The notes below the pieces were generated by a model that was not told where the DNA came from, did not search any database, and was given only the letters and a program-made list of their open reading frames with translations. 64,000 nt of DNA from assembly GCF_007970185.1 (NCBI RefSeq), contig NZ_CP042431.1, positions 4,092,001-4,156,000 of the forward strand, read 5' to 3'. The DNA is from Pseudobacter ginsenosidimutans (GTDB lineage: Bacteria; Bacteroidota; Bacteroidia; Chitinophagales; Chitinophagaceae). The position numbers and the translations under genes are program-made. Below are positions 46,257-54,364 of this stretch, in pieces. Numbering within the stretch: position 1 is the stretch's first letter; every line of letters begins with the position of its first letter.

Positions 46257-47006
46257 TCAGATAATCTGCAGGTCTGCATGATGGAATTCATGCATGTCTT
46301 TATGATCGCTGGGCAGATCGGTGATGATGGTGTCCAGCACATTCAGTTCGCAAACTTTAAATGGCTCTTTGCGGAAAAGCCTTTCATGATTGGCGAGTGC
46401 CAGCACAGAGCCCGATGCCGCTATCATGGCCCGTTTCACATCAACGTCCTGCTGTCCGTCTCCGGACACACCGGCTACCGGATCTACTGCGCAGGTGCCC
46501 ATCAGGAAGAGATCGGCAATATATTCTCCTGCCTGTTTGCAGGTGGCAAGCCCATAAGTGGTGGCGCCGGCATGGTTATATTGTCCGCCGAGTATGATCA
46601 GTTCAATATTCTTATGTTCAGCCATCACAGGTACCAGGGCCTGGTTATTGGTGATGATCCTTGCGGACAGATCGGCTGGCATTAGCGAAGCAATGGCCAG
46701 GTTGGTGGTGCCGCCATCCATGAAAATGGTTTGTCCGTTTTTTATGAACTGCTGCGCTTTCAGGGCAATCACTTCTTTTTCTTTTTTCAGATAATGGCTG
46801 CGGTCCTGGAAAGTAAGCGGATTTCTCGCGCGTAACATGGCGCCACCGCGCACTTTGGAGAGCAGGCCGTTCTTGTGCAGTATTTCAATATCCCTCCTGA
46901 TGGTATCTTCCGAAACATCCAGTTTGCCGGCAATCCACTCATAGGTGAGTTGTTTCTTTTTCTTGAGTTCGTTCAGTATGAAATCGAAGCGGTTTTCTTT
47001 CAGCAT
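46257..47006 (-). CDS. DeoR family transcriptional regulator
   Basis: This 249-residue regulator is read from ATG 47006; an upstream in-frame extension overlaps the MFS gene and adds unrelated residues. The DeoR winged helix (residues 1-55, RFDFILNELKKKKQLTYEWIA and VSEDTIRRDIEILHKNG, then LSKVRGGA) precedes the sugar-phosphate-sensing DeoRC domain with FMDGGTTNLAIA, ARIITNN, and a central LGGQYNHAGATTYG. Effectors in this family are phosphorylated sugars. It is the second gene of the MFS-DeoR-VOC unit and probably acts on the TGCA-box cluster at 48209-48249. Confidence 0.92.
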   Translation of the reverse strand: MLKENRFDFILNELKKKKQLTYEWIAGKLDVSEDTIRRDIEILHKNGLLSKVRGGAMLRARNPLTFQDRSHYLKKEKEVIALKAQQFIKNGQTIFMDGGTTNLAIASLMPADLSARIITNNQALVPVMAEHKNIELIILGGQYNHAGATTYGLATCKQAGEYIADLFLMGTCAVDPVAGVSGDGQQDVDVKRAMIAASGSVLALANHERLFRKEPFKVCELNVLDTIITDLPSDHKDMHEFHHADLQII

Positions 47007-47016
47007 AGCGGATCGT

Positions 47017-48201
47017 TTACTTTTTGAAGGACCAGGCAATACTGATGCTGAGCATCAACAGAGCGGTGAGGCCAAAGGCCATGTCCAGTGAAAAATGATG
47101 TGCGATGAATCCCAGCAGGGCAGGGCCTGCCAGTGATCCTGTATATCCAATGGTAGTGATAACGGGAATGCTCACGGTAGAAGGAATGCCCGGGAGACGG
47201 CCACCTTCACTAAAGAAGATGGGAACGATATTGGCCGCTCCGATTCCCAATAAGATATAACCTGCCAGCACCAGGTATATGGAAGGACTGAGTATGGAAA
47301 TCATCAGACCGGTTGTAGCTATCAGACTGCCTGTGATCACCACTGTTTTGCTTTTCCATTTTTCAACTATTCCATCTCCCAGTAATCTCATCACTGCCAT
47401 GGCAATGGAGAAAGCGGCATAACCAATCCCTGACAATTCCTGTTGCACCCCTTTCACATCGCGCAGGTATACCGCACTCCAGTCCAGCATGGCGCCTTCA
47501 GAAAGAAAGCTGGCAAAACACATGAAACCCAGGAAGAGTACGCTGCCGCGCAGCCATTGATAACGGTTGCCTTTGGTTCCGGGTTCATCAGGTTGATTGA
47601 ATCGTTGAATGATCTCTTTTTCCTGGTGGTGATTGAATAACCGTTTGTATTGGCTGAGTGTGATGAAGATCAGCAAAAGCCCGATAGCGATGGCAGCATG
47701 CAATGGCTGCAATCCTGTTTTCACGAGAAAGCCCAGCCCAAGCGAACCAAACAGTCCGCCCACACTGAATAAACCATGCAAAGAAGACATGATGGGTTTC
47801 CCATAAAGGTTTTGCACCTGCACGCCATGTGCATTCATGGCCACATCGATGGCGCCTGCTCCTGCGCCGAACAGTAACAGGGCAATTGCCATCACAGCCA
47901 CAGAATCGATCAGCAACAGTAAGGGCAGCAAGCATCCAAGCAACAGACCCGCCGCCAGCATGATCACGCGGTTGCCGTATTTATTACTCAGCCAGCCGGC
48001 CAGGGGCATCATGATGAATGCACCGCCACCCATAAATAATAATAAAATTCCCAACTGGCCTTCATGTAAACCAAGGCGATCTTTTGCATAAGGCACCATC
48101 GGCGCCCAACTGGCAACTCCCAATCCGCAAACCAGGAAAATCAGCTGTGTGGCTGTTTTCGCATTCAATAATCCCTGCTGTCCTCCTTTCATGTCAAACA
48201 T
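47017..48201 (-). CDS. MFS transporter (YbjJ-like)
   Basis: This 394-residue inner-membrane transporter has about 12 helices. The first loop motif GWLSNKYGNRVIML (between helices 2 and 3) and the helix 4 phrase FGAGAGAIDVAMNAHGVQVQ are characteristic of the YbjJ/FucP-related branch that carries sugars or unknown small molecules. ATG 48192 is an alternative start. It is the first gene of the unit and its promoter region holds the repeated TGCAAA boxes, so the transporter is the likely target of the DeoR regulator that follows it by 10 bases. The substrate is unknown. Confidence 0.9.
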   Translation of the reverse strand: MFDMKGGQQGLLNAKTATQLIFLVCGLGVASWAPMVPYAKDRLGLHEGQLGILLLFMGGGAFIMMPLAGWLSNKYGNRVIMLAAGLLLGCLLPLLLLIDSVAVMAIALLLFGAGAGAIDVAMNAHGVQVQNLYGKPIMSSLHGLFSVGGLFGSLGLGFLVKTGLQPLHAAIAIGLLLIFITLSQYKRLFNHHQEKEIIQRFNQPDEPGTKGNRYQWLRGSVLFLGFMCFASFLSEGAMLDWSAVYLRDVKGVQQELSGIGYAAFSIAMAVMRLLGDGIVEKWKSKTVVITGSLIATTGLMISILSPSIYLVLAGYILLGIGAANIVPIFFSEGGRLPGIPSTVSIPVITTIGYTGSLAGPALLGFIAHHFSLDMAFGLTALLMLSISIAWSFKK

Positions 48202-48208
48202 TCAATAA

Positions 48209-48249
48209 TGCAAAAGTATGCAAATTTGCAAAATAATGCAAAATGCTTG
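48209..48249. promoter_or_regulatory. phased TGCA-box array, likely DeoR operator
   Basis: TGCA boxes begin at 48209, 48219, 48227 and 48237 (steps of 10, 8 and 10 bases), and the middle two form the perfect 12-base palindrome TGCAAATTTGCA (48219-48230). The array sits 8-48 bases upstream of the MFS start, where it would overlap the promoter. Confidence 0.55.
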
Positions 48250-48294
48250 CGCCTATTTAACACAGTAATAACCGGGGACGATATATGAGGTGTT

Positions 48295-49614
48295 TTATTG
48301 TTGGATCAGATCGAGGATCTTTTCATTTTCAATGATCAGCATTCCCTGACGGTCGCTGGTGATGCCTTCCTGTATTTTGTATGTGTAGGTGGGAATATTG
48401 CCCTGCATGACAGTAGGCATATAACGGAACCGGATATGCGCTGTTTGTTCCTGCAATGCATGTCCTGCTTCAATGATATGTGTGGAGATAATGAAGCAGC
48501 AGTTCCGGTGCCTGGAGAAGGCTGCTGTGATACTGAGGGTGGCTTCGTACGCATCTTTCACATTGGTGCCTTTGAACAGTTCGTCAAAGATGATCACGAG
48601 GTTCTTTCCCGAGTCAACAGCTGTAGCCACTGTTTTTACGCGCAGCACTTCAGCGTAAAAATGGCTATAGCCATGTTCCAGGTCGTCGGGCACATTGATG
48701 GAAGAATAGATGCCGTCCTTTACGGAGAATCGCATCTGGCTGGCTGCCACCGGAAATCCCATATGCGCCAGGTAAATGGCCACGCCAAAGGATTTCATGA
48801 ATGTGGATTTGCCGGCCATATTGGCGCCGGTAAGAAAGATGAGATTATGGGCAGCGGAGAACTCCGTTTGATTGCTGACTGCTTTCGATAGTCCGGGATG
48901 GTAAAGTCCCTCGATATCGATCACCTGCTCTGCTGCGGGCCTTGCTGCCGGATAACAGAATCCCCTGGTGGCGGCTACGCCGGACACTGCAATGTTTACA
49001 TCGAGCCAATAAATGATTGGCAACAATTCTTTTATTTCCTGCTTCATTTTTTCACGAAGGCAGTGGTTGTACCTGATCAGTTTGGCAAGTGGAATGGCCG
49101 TACCGGTATCGGCTTCGTTCAACCATTGCATTTCTTTTCTCTGAAAGAATTGTTGAAGGATACTCAGTGGGTCAGCAACGGGATGGTCATCAGATGCAGT
49201 AAGCGGCATCACCATTTTTCGGATAGACTGCAGGGTGATGATGGTCTGACGGCATCCTGCTTCCAGCTGTGCATATTCCTGGCCTCCGGTGAGTTGACTG
49301 CGGACCTTTTTCAGGATGGTATTCCAGCCTGTTTCAACGAGGTTGCCGGTTACGGAGCTCAGGTAGCTTTCCATTATTTCAAAATCCGCTGCAGAAAAAG
49401 GCAGTTCCGGGCGATGGTTACCGAAATAACGGAAGCAGCGTACGCGATCATTGATCTGCGAGGCATCGGTCAATGGCTGCCTGAACATTTCTTCCAGCAA
49501 CTGTCTGCCTCCGCCTGTGATGGTATGATCAAACAACCGGTAAATGGAATTACTCTTGTATCTGCCCAGTAAATTCAGGTCTTCCAATGTCTGTTTGTCT
49601 GAAATGAAACTCAT
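48295..49614 (-). CDS. MutS-related ATPase (second of a tandem pair)
   Basis: This 439-residue protein contains only the core and ATPase parts of MutS (domains III and V) and no mismatch-recognition domain. It opens with SDKQTLEDLNLLGRYKSNSIYRLFDHT, then a helical clamp-like region, then the ATPase with Walker A TGANMAGKSTFMKS, Walker B NLVIIFDELFKGTN and ISTHIIEAGHAL. The order and spacing match the upstream paralogue at 49611-50960 throughout. Its ATG overlaps that gene's stop (ATGA). MutS-related ATPases without domain I exist in many Bacteroidota; their role is unknown and need not be mismatch repair. Confidence 0.88.
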   Translation of the reverse strand: MSFISDKQTLEDLNLLGRYKSNSIYRLFDHTITGGGRQLLEEMFRQPLTDASQINDRVRCFRYFGNHRPELPFSAADFEIMESYLSSVTGNLVETGWNTILKKVRSQLTGGQEYAQLEAGCRQTIITLQSIRKMVMPLTASDDHPVADPLSILQQFFQRKEMQWLNEADTGTAIPLAKLIRYNHCLREKMKQEIKELLPIIYWLDVNIAVSGVAATRGFCYPAARPAAEQVIDIEGLYHPGLSKAVSNQTEFSAAHNLIFLTGANMAGKSTFMKSFGVAIYLAHMGFPVAASQMRFSVKDGIYSSINVPDDLEHGYSHFYAEVLRVKTVATAVDSGKNLVIIFDELFKGTNVKDAYEATLSITAAFSRHRNCCFIISTHIIEAGHALQEQTAHIRFRYMPTVMQGNIPTYTYKIQEGITSDRQGMLIIENEKILDLIQQ

Positions 49615-50960
49615 GATGCTGCTGTTTTTTTGAACCTGTTATTGATGATATCCAGGATACCTTCGTTGTTGATGATGATCATGCCATGCCTGTCTTCCGT
49701 TACACCTTCAGCGAGTGTATAGGTGTATACAGGTTTGCCTTCCTTCATGCTAGTGGGCAGATAGGCGAAATGGATATTGCTGCATCGTTCTTTCAATATA
49801 TCGCCTGCTTCCACTATATGTGTAGATACGATGAACATGCAGTTCTTCTTTTGTGCAAATGCTTCGGTGATGGCGATGGTGGCTTCGTATGCGTCTTTCA
49901 CATTGGTGCCGCGGAACAGTTCATCGAAAATGATGAAGAGATTTTTAGCATTGCTTAATTCCTGCGCCACTTTTTTCACCCTCAATACTTCTGCAAAAAA
50001 ATGACTGCTGCCGCTGGCCAGGTTATCGGAAAGATTGATGGTAGTGTAGATGCCATCCCTGACGGAGAAACACATCTTCTTTGCCGGCACCGGAAATCCC
50101 ATATGGGCCAGGAACATGGCGATGCCCAGTGATTTCATGAAAGTGGATTTACCGGCCATATTGGCTCCGGTCAGGAAAATGATATTGCTGTTGGGCGTAA
50201 TGCTCAAGGTATTGGGCACTGCATTTTTCACCAGCGGATGATAAACGCCTTCCAGGTATACGGTATGCAAATCCCTGTTCAATGCTTCCGGAAAAACAAA
50301 ACCGTTTTTTTCTGCTATCCTGCCCACAGCGATGAAAACATCGAGGTGGTAAATATGATAAAGGATACGAAGCAGGTGATTTCTGTTTCTGAAGCGAAGC
50401 AGATCATCATATTTTGCAGTATCGGCATAGTTCAGTTTTTCATCCGGATTCTCTTTCATGAAAACCTGTAGCTCGGTCCCTGCAAGCAAATCAGACAATT
50501 CATCCATCGTGGCCACCCAGGGAGAGGTTCCGGCTTCTGCCGCCAGTTGTTGCAGAAAGGCATACAGGGAGTGCAGGATGCGAAGAATGGCTCCAACGCC
50601 GTTGTGAATGATCCTGTAATGATGATCTTCCGCCAGCAGTTGTTTTATCTTTCCACCGAGATTGTCTTTATCGCGCGAAAGCCTGGTCCTTTCATCGGTC
50701 ATTTCAAGGTAAAGCTCTGCACTATCGAGCCAGGCAGTGTTGAACGGGAACGTGGTGTGCTGCCTGCTGAAGAATTGAATGGTCTGACTGCGCTTATTGA
50801 TCAGCGTTTCTTCCGCGAGGGGGTGCAGGAACATTTGTTCCAGTATTCCTGCACCACCGCGTGTATGGGTATTGCTGAAGATGGTATAGATGGAATCCCT
50901 GCCGGGCTTTCCTGCCATGTTCAGGTCTTCCAGTGTTTGTTTATCTGTATTGAAATGCAT
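49611..50960 (-). CDS. MutS-related ATPase (first of a tandem pair)
   Basis: This 449-residue paralogue of the gene that follows it opens with NTDKQTLEDLNMAGKPGRDSIYTIF, then a helical region, then the MutS ATPase with Walker A TGANMAGKSTFMKS, Walker B LFIIFDELFRGTN and VSTHIVEAGDIL. The mismatch-binding and connector domains of repair MutS (about 850 residues) are absent. The start is 6 bases after the stop of the GldF-GldG fusion, so it is co-transcribed with an ABC exporter. This pairing suggests a membrane or stress role, but nothing in the sequence shows one. Confidence 0.88.
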   Translation of the reverse strand: MHFNTDKQTLEDLNMAGKPGRDSIYTIFSNTHTRGGAGILEQMFLHPLAEETLINKRSQTIQFFSRQHTTFPFNTAWLDSAELYLEMTDERTRLSRDKDNLGGKIKQLLAEDHHYRIIHNGVGAILRILHSLYAFLQQLAAEAGTSPWVATMDELSDLLAGTELQVFMKENPDEKLNYADTAKYDDLLRFRNRNHLLRILYHIYHLDVFIAVGRIAEKNGFVFPEALNRDLHTVYLEGVYHPLVKNAVPNTLSITPNSNIIFLTGANMAGKSTFMKSLGIAMFLAHMGFPVPAKKMCFSVRDGIYTTINLSDNLASGSSHFFAEVLRVKKVAQELSNAKNLFIIFDELFRGTNVKDAYEATIAITEAFAQKKNCMFIVSTHIVEAGDILKERCSNIHFAYLPTSMKEGKPVYTYTLAEGVTEDRHGMIIINNEGILDIINNRFKKTAAS

Positions 50961-50966
50961 TGTCCA

Positions 50967-53276
50967 CTATTTTCTTTTTCTTCTGATCAGCAGGAGGGCG
51001 CCGAAGGCGAGCAGGATAGCGGGCACCACCCAAACAAAAATGAGTTTGATGAATTTGGCTTTCGATTTAGTGGGTATTATACTGATATCTTCTGCAGGCG
51101 GCCTAGAGCTGTCGATCGGAAATTCGTTATAGCTCAGCCAGCTGAAGAGGCCGGTATTGAAAACGAAATTTGCGGCCCTCAGGTTGAAGCGCTGCAGTTC
51201 GGCATTGCTCATGAAATCGGCATCGCCGGTAACGATGATGCGCTGCTGTTTTCCATTGATATCACGGGTAAGCCCCAGCGCTGTTGGGAATGCCTGTTTG
51301 ATATCGCCTTTTTCAGGAGCAAATATCACTTCAGCGGAATCGCTCACCAGTTTCTCTTTTTTAAGCCAGGACCTTTTGGCATCGGATACCAGTAATGGTT
51401 TGATGGTGAAGGAACCTGAGTCGGAATACGAGAGAGCAGTAGCGCCGGGCATGGTGGCCCTGGCACTATCGTGGTGGCTATGCGCCAGCGGCGGGAAGAA
51501 ACCGGCTACGGTTTCAGTGAGTAAAGGCGTGAGCAGTTCCGGTTGCATTTCCCTGGAAGGTTGTACCAGGATGCCATCCAGCAGTTGTACATTCAGGTAG
51601 GCCAGCAGCGGATTGAGTATGGACTGTTTGCCAGGTTCGCCGGCAATCAGCATATTGCCGCCATCATCGATGAACTTTTTCAGTTTGTTCATTTCCGTTT
51701 CGGTGAGGGCTACTTTGGGATCGGCCAGCACCAGTGCGGAAATACCTTCAGGGATCTCCTGTGTGGCCAGCGAGAGGGTGTCTACATCGAAACCCTGATT
51801 GATGAAAGACTGGCGGTATGTTTTCAGGTTTGTCAATACTTTGTATTCACGGTCACCCACTTTATTGATATCCCTTTCGAGGTTGCCGGTCAGGAAAACG
51901 ATCTTCGGCATTTTGGCCTGCAGCAATCGTTTGAATGCTGCTGATATCTCAGTTTCACTTGGCCAGACATGCATGTCGTTGAATATGCGAAGGAAGGTGG
52001 TCTTGTTGCCATATTTCAATTGCATCACATAGCGGTTGAGCTCAGGTTTCAGGTTGATGATCTTTCTGATCTCTGCAGGTGATTTGAAAAAGGAGAGTGG
52101 GAGATCACGGCTTTCGGCAACCCTTTTTCCTATTTCTTCAATTGGTTTGTTGCCATAGAACCTTTCAAAGTTGGGGTTCTCAAATGTTGTATCGTAGTAT
52201 TGGACGGTATTCAGTTTGATATTGTGTTTGAAGCGCAGGAAGGGTTCCCATCTGGCCAGGTTGGTGTTGTAGGATTCCGGGCTGCCATAATCGTAAAACC
52301 GGTCCAGCAGGTTGTTGTAGGCGGTTACTTCAAGCGGTGTATCGCCCAGTTCTTTGATGATCCTTTGTGCATTGGGGGTAAGTGTATTGGCTTTGTGAGC
52401 GGATGCGTCGTAGTATCCTACCAGTGAAGGAATGGAACTGATATAACCGATGGTGAGTGCAATCACCAGTATGGATGCATATCTTCCCCATCTTACCATG
52501 CGTGGTCTGGATTCTATATCGGCCCTCATCTTATAGATACTGAAGCCGAGGAACATGTATACGATCACAAGGAAGTAAATGATGTCTTTGGTGGTGATGA
52601 GGCCATTGAGCAATTGACCCGCACGTCCGGAAATCGACAGGAAATAGGTAAGGTTCCTGACGAACGCAACACCCTGCCAGAGATTTCCGATATAGCTCAG
52701 GATCCCGAACATCACAAAAGTGGAGATGGCGGCAACAATCTGGTAACTGGTAAGGCTGCTCATGAATAAACCGATAGCGGAATAAGCGCAGAGTAAAAGG
52801 AAACAACCCAATAGCGCACTCAATAATTTTCCGTTATCTGGTGAAACGATGTGGAATTGGGCAGCAATCACAAAGCAACCAATGATGGCTACGAGGAGCA
52901 GGCTGTAAATCATCATCGAGAGGAATTTGCCCAGTACGATCTCCCGGATCTTTACAGGAGATGAGTGCAGTAATTTGATAGTGCCACTGGCAGTTTCGCG
53001 GCTGATCAATCCCATAGTAAGGAGTGGCATGTAGAGATAGATGCTTTGCAATACGCTGCCGAACAATCCTTTCCTTCCCAGGAAAATGTGCTCGGTCATG
53101 CTTGAGCGTATGAGGCTGCCTGCATCTTTTTCTCTTGCAAGAATTTCGAGAATGTTTGTGTAGCTGATTGAGCACTGGACCAGGAAAATGATCAGCAGGA
53201 ACCAGGCGATGGGGGAAAAGAACAGGGTACGGAGCTCCGTTTTGGCCACTCTGAGTATTGTTGCCATGGACATCAT
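50967..53276 (-). CDS. GldF-GldG-type ABC permease/auxiliary fusion
   Basis: This 769-residue membrane protein joins two partners that are separate in Flavobacterium gliding genes. Residues 1-240 form an ABC-2 permease with six helices and GLISRETASGTIKLLHSSPV, the GldF pattern. A further helix (SILVIALTIGYISSIPSLVG) leads into a long periplasmic GldG-like domain (about 280-735, with KIVFLTGNLERDINK, VLADPKVALTE and FIDDGGNMLIAGEPG). A final helix ends RRKRK. The start overlaps the GldA stop (ATGATG). Gliding itself needs many more genes not seen here; many non-gliding Bacteroidota have this exporter. Confidence 0.85.
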   Translation of the reverse strand: MMSMATILRVAKTELRTLFFSPIAWFLLIIFLVQCSISYTNILEILAREKDAGSLIRSSMTEHIFLGRKGLFGSVLQSIYLYMPLLTMGLISRETASGTIKLLHSSPVKIREIVLGKFLSMMIYSLLLVAIIGCFVIAAQFHIVSPDNGKLLSALLGCFLLLCAYSAIGLFMSSLTSYQIVAAISTFVMFGILSYIGNLWQGVAFVRNLTYFLSISGRAGQLLNGLITTKDIIYFLVIVYMFLGFSIYKMRADIESRPRMVRWGRYASILVIALTIGYISSIPSLVGYYDASAHKANTLTPNAQRIIKELGDTPLEVTAYNNLLDRFYDYGSPESYNTNLARWEPFLRFKHNIKLNTVQYYDTTFENPNFERFYGNKPIEEIGKRVAESRDLPLSFFKSPAEIRKIINLKPELNRYVMQLKYGNKTTFLRIFNDMHVWPSETEISAAFKRLLQAKMPKIVFLTGNLERDINKVGDREYKVLTNLKTYRQSFINQGFDVDTLSLATQEIPEGISALVLADPKVALTETEMNKLKKFIDDGGNMLIAGEPGKQSILNPLLAYLNVQLLDGILVQPSREMQPELLTPLLTETVAGFFPPLAHSHHDSARATMPGATALSYSDSGSFTIKPLLVSDAKRSWLKKEKLVSDSAEVIFAPEKGDIKQAFPTALGLTRDINGKQQRIIVTGDADFMSNAELQRFNLRAANFVFNTGLFSWLSYNEFPIDSSRPPAEDISIIPTKSKAKFIKLIFVWVVPAILLAFGALLLIRRKRK

Positions 53277-54205
53277 TGTTTTGCTGTTTGATTGGATAAT
53301 TGTTTGAAAATTTCGTCGAGCGCACTTTTATCGAGATTGATCTCTTTGAGGCGCCATCCTTTTTCTACACTGATGGTCACTATTCTTTCAGCAATATCCT
53401 GGTCGCCACTGAAGAAAACGCGTACCTGTCTTTCGGTCAGGAACTCTGCTTTGGTAACGCCTTCCACTTGCTGCAGTTCGGTGGCTGATGGAGGGTTTGA
53501 GAAATGGATGAGCATGCTGTGTGGTGCTGCATAATTGTTGAAAGCATCCATGGTGTCCGAGAAAACGATCCTGCCATTTTCGATCATCCTGATCTCCTTG
53601 CAGAGGATCTGTATTTCAGAAAGGATATGTGAGGAAAAGATCACGGCACGGTCCATTGCAATTTCTTTGATGAGGGCGCGTACTTCGATGATCTGGTTGG
53701 GATCGAGGCCATTGGTGGGTTCATCCAGCACCACCAGTCTGGGGCGGTGTACGATGGCCTGGGCAATGCCTACACGTTGACGGTAACCTCCGGAAAGATT
53801 GCGCAGCAGCCTGCTACTGAAATGCGCGATGCCACATCGTTCTTTTACTTCGTTTATCGCAGCTTTCTTGAGATCCTTTGGAATGTGACGAAGGCCTGCA
53901 CAATACCAGAGGTATTCATCCACGGTAAGGTCCATATACAGTGGCGGGTTCTGCGGCAAAAATCCGATCTCTTTCTTGGCGAGCTCCGGCTGCAGTTTCA
54001 TGTCGATGCCGTTGATATAAACATTGCCTTCGGTCTGGTTCAGGGCTCCACAAAGGATATTCATGGTGGTTGATTTCCCTGCTCCATTGGAGCCAAGCAA
54101 TCCCACGATGCCTGTATGACCGATCTCGATGTTGATATCACGGATCGCCCAGTTGGTGCTGTAGCGATGGCTCAGCTTTTCAATCTTCACAATTGTTTTT
54201 TCCAT
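53273..54205 (-). CDS. GldA-type ABC transporter ATP-binding protein
   Basis: This is a 310-residue cytoplasmic ATPase with Walker A GLLGSNGAGKST, Q loop FLPQNPPLYMDLTV, signature LSGGYRQRVGIA, Walker B LVVLDEPTNGLDP and the switch His in IFSSHILSE. The C-terminal extension after residue 220 is the one seen in ABC-2 type exporters such as GldA and the multidrug group. It overlaps the permease gene by 4 bases, so the two form one complex. A 15-base-pair hairpin lies 25 bases upstream of its start. The exported substrate is not known. Confidence 0.9.
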   Translation of the reverse strand: MEKTIVKIEKLSHRYSTNWAIRDINIEIGHTGIVGLLGSNGAGKSTTMNILCGALNQTEGNVYINGIDMKLQPELAKKEIGFLPQNPPLYMDLTVDEYLWYCAGLRHIPKDLKKAAINEVKERCGIAHFSSRLLRNLSGGYRQRVGIAQAIVHRPRLVVLDEPTNGLDPNQIIEVRALIKEIAMDRAVIFSSHILSEIQILCKEIRMIENGRIVFSDTMDAFNNYAAPHSMLIHFSNPPSATELQQVEGVTKAEFLTERQVRVFFSGDQDIAERIVTISVEKGWRLKEINLDKSALDEIFKQLSNQTAKQ

Positions 54206-54229
54206 GATTCTAGTTTTTGTTTAAGAGAA

Positions 54230-54274
54230 GTCCGGGTCCCTGGCGGGTAACGGGAACCAGCCAGGGACCCGGAC
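54230..54274 (-). repeat. 15-base-pair perfect hairpin upstream of the ABC ATPase gene
   Basis: GTCCGGGTCCCTGGC and its exact complement GCCAGGGACCCGGAC are separated by 15 bases. It lies within the leader of the gene starting at 54205. No T run follows on either strand, so it is not a simple terminator; it may shape mRNA processing or translation. Confidence 0.6.
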
Positions 54275-54325
54275 AAAGCATTCCCTTCCGGGTAGCATTG
54301 TATATGCTTCCGGTGTTACTGGTGG

Positions 54326-54356
54326 TATAACCAGCCCCAGGGAGGGGCTGGTTATA
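54326..54356 (-). repeat. 13-base-pair perfect hairpin after the second SusD gene
   Basis: TATAACCAGCCCC and GGGGCTGGTTATA flank a 5-base loop (AGGGA), 9 bases beyond the susD stop. It lacks a T run, so it may mark the 3' end of the SusC/D mRNA by blocking exonucleases. It shares the phrase AACCAGCC(CC)AGGGA with the hairpin at 54230. Confidence 0.6.
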
Positions 54357-54364
54357 TTGTATGA

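Noticed and set aside
48209-48249. Degenerate CRISPR or tandem repeat
   Set aside because: The units are only about 10 bases with no spacers and no cas genes; position before the MFS start fits an operator.
48295-50960. Mismatch repair MutS
   Set aside because: Both proteins lack the mismatch-recognition and connector domains and are half the length of repair MutS.
50967-54205. Evidence that the organism glides
   Set aside because: The ABC exporter alone is widespread in non-gliding Bacteroidota; no other gliding genes are in the window.
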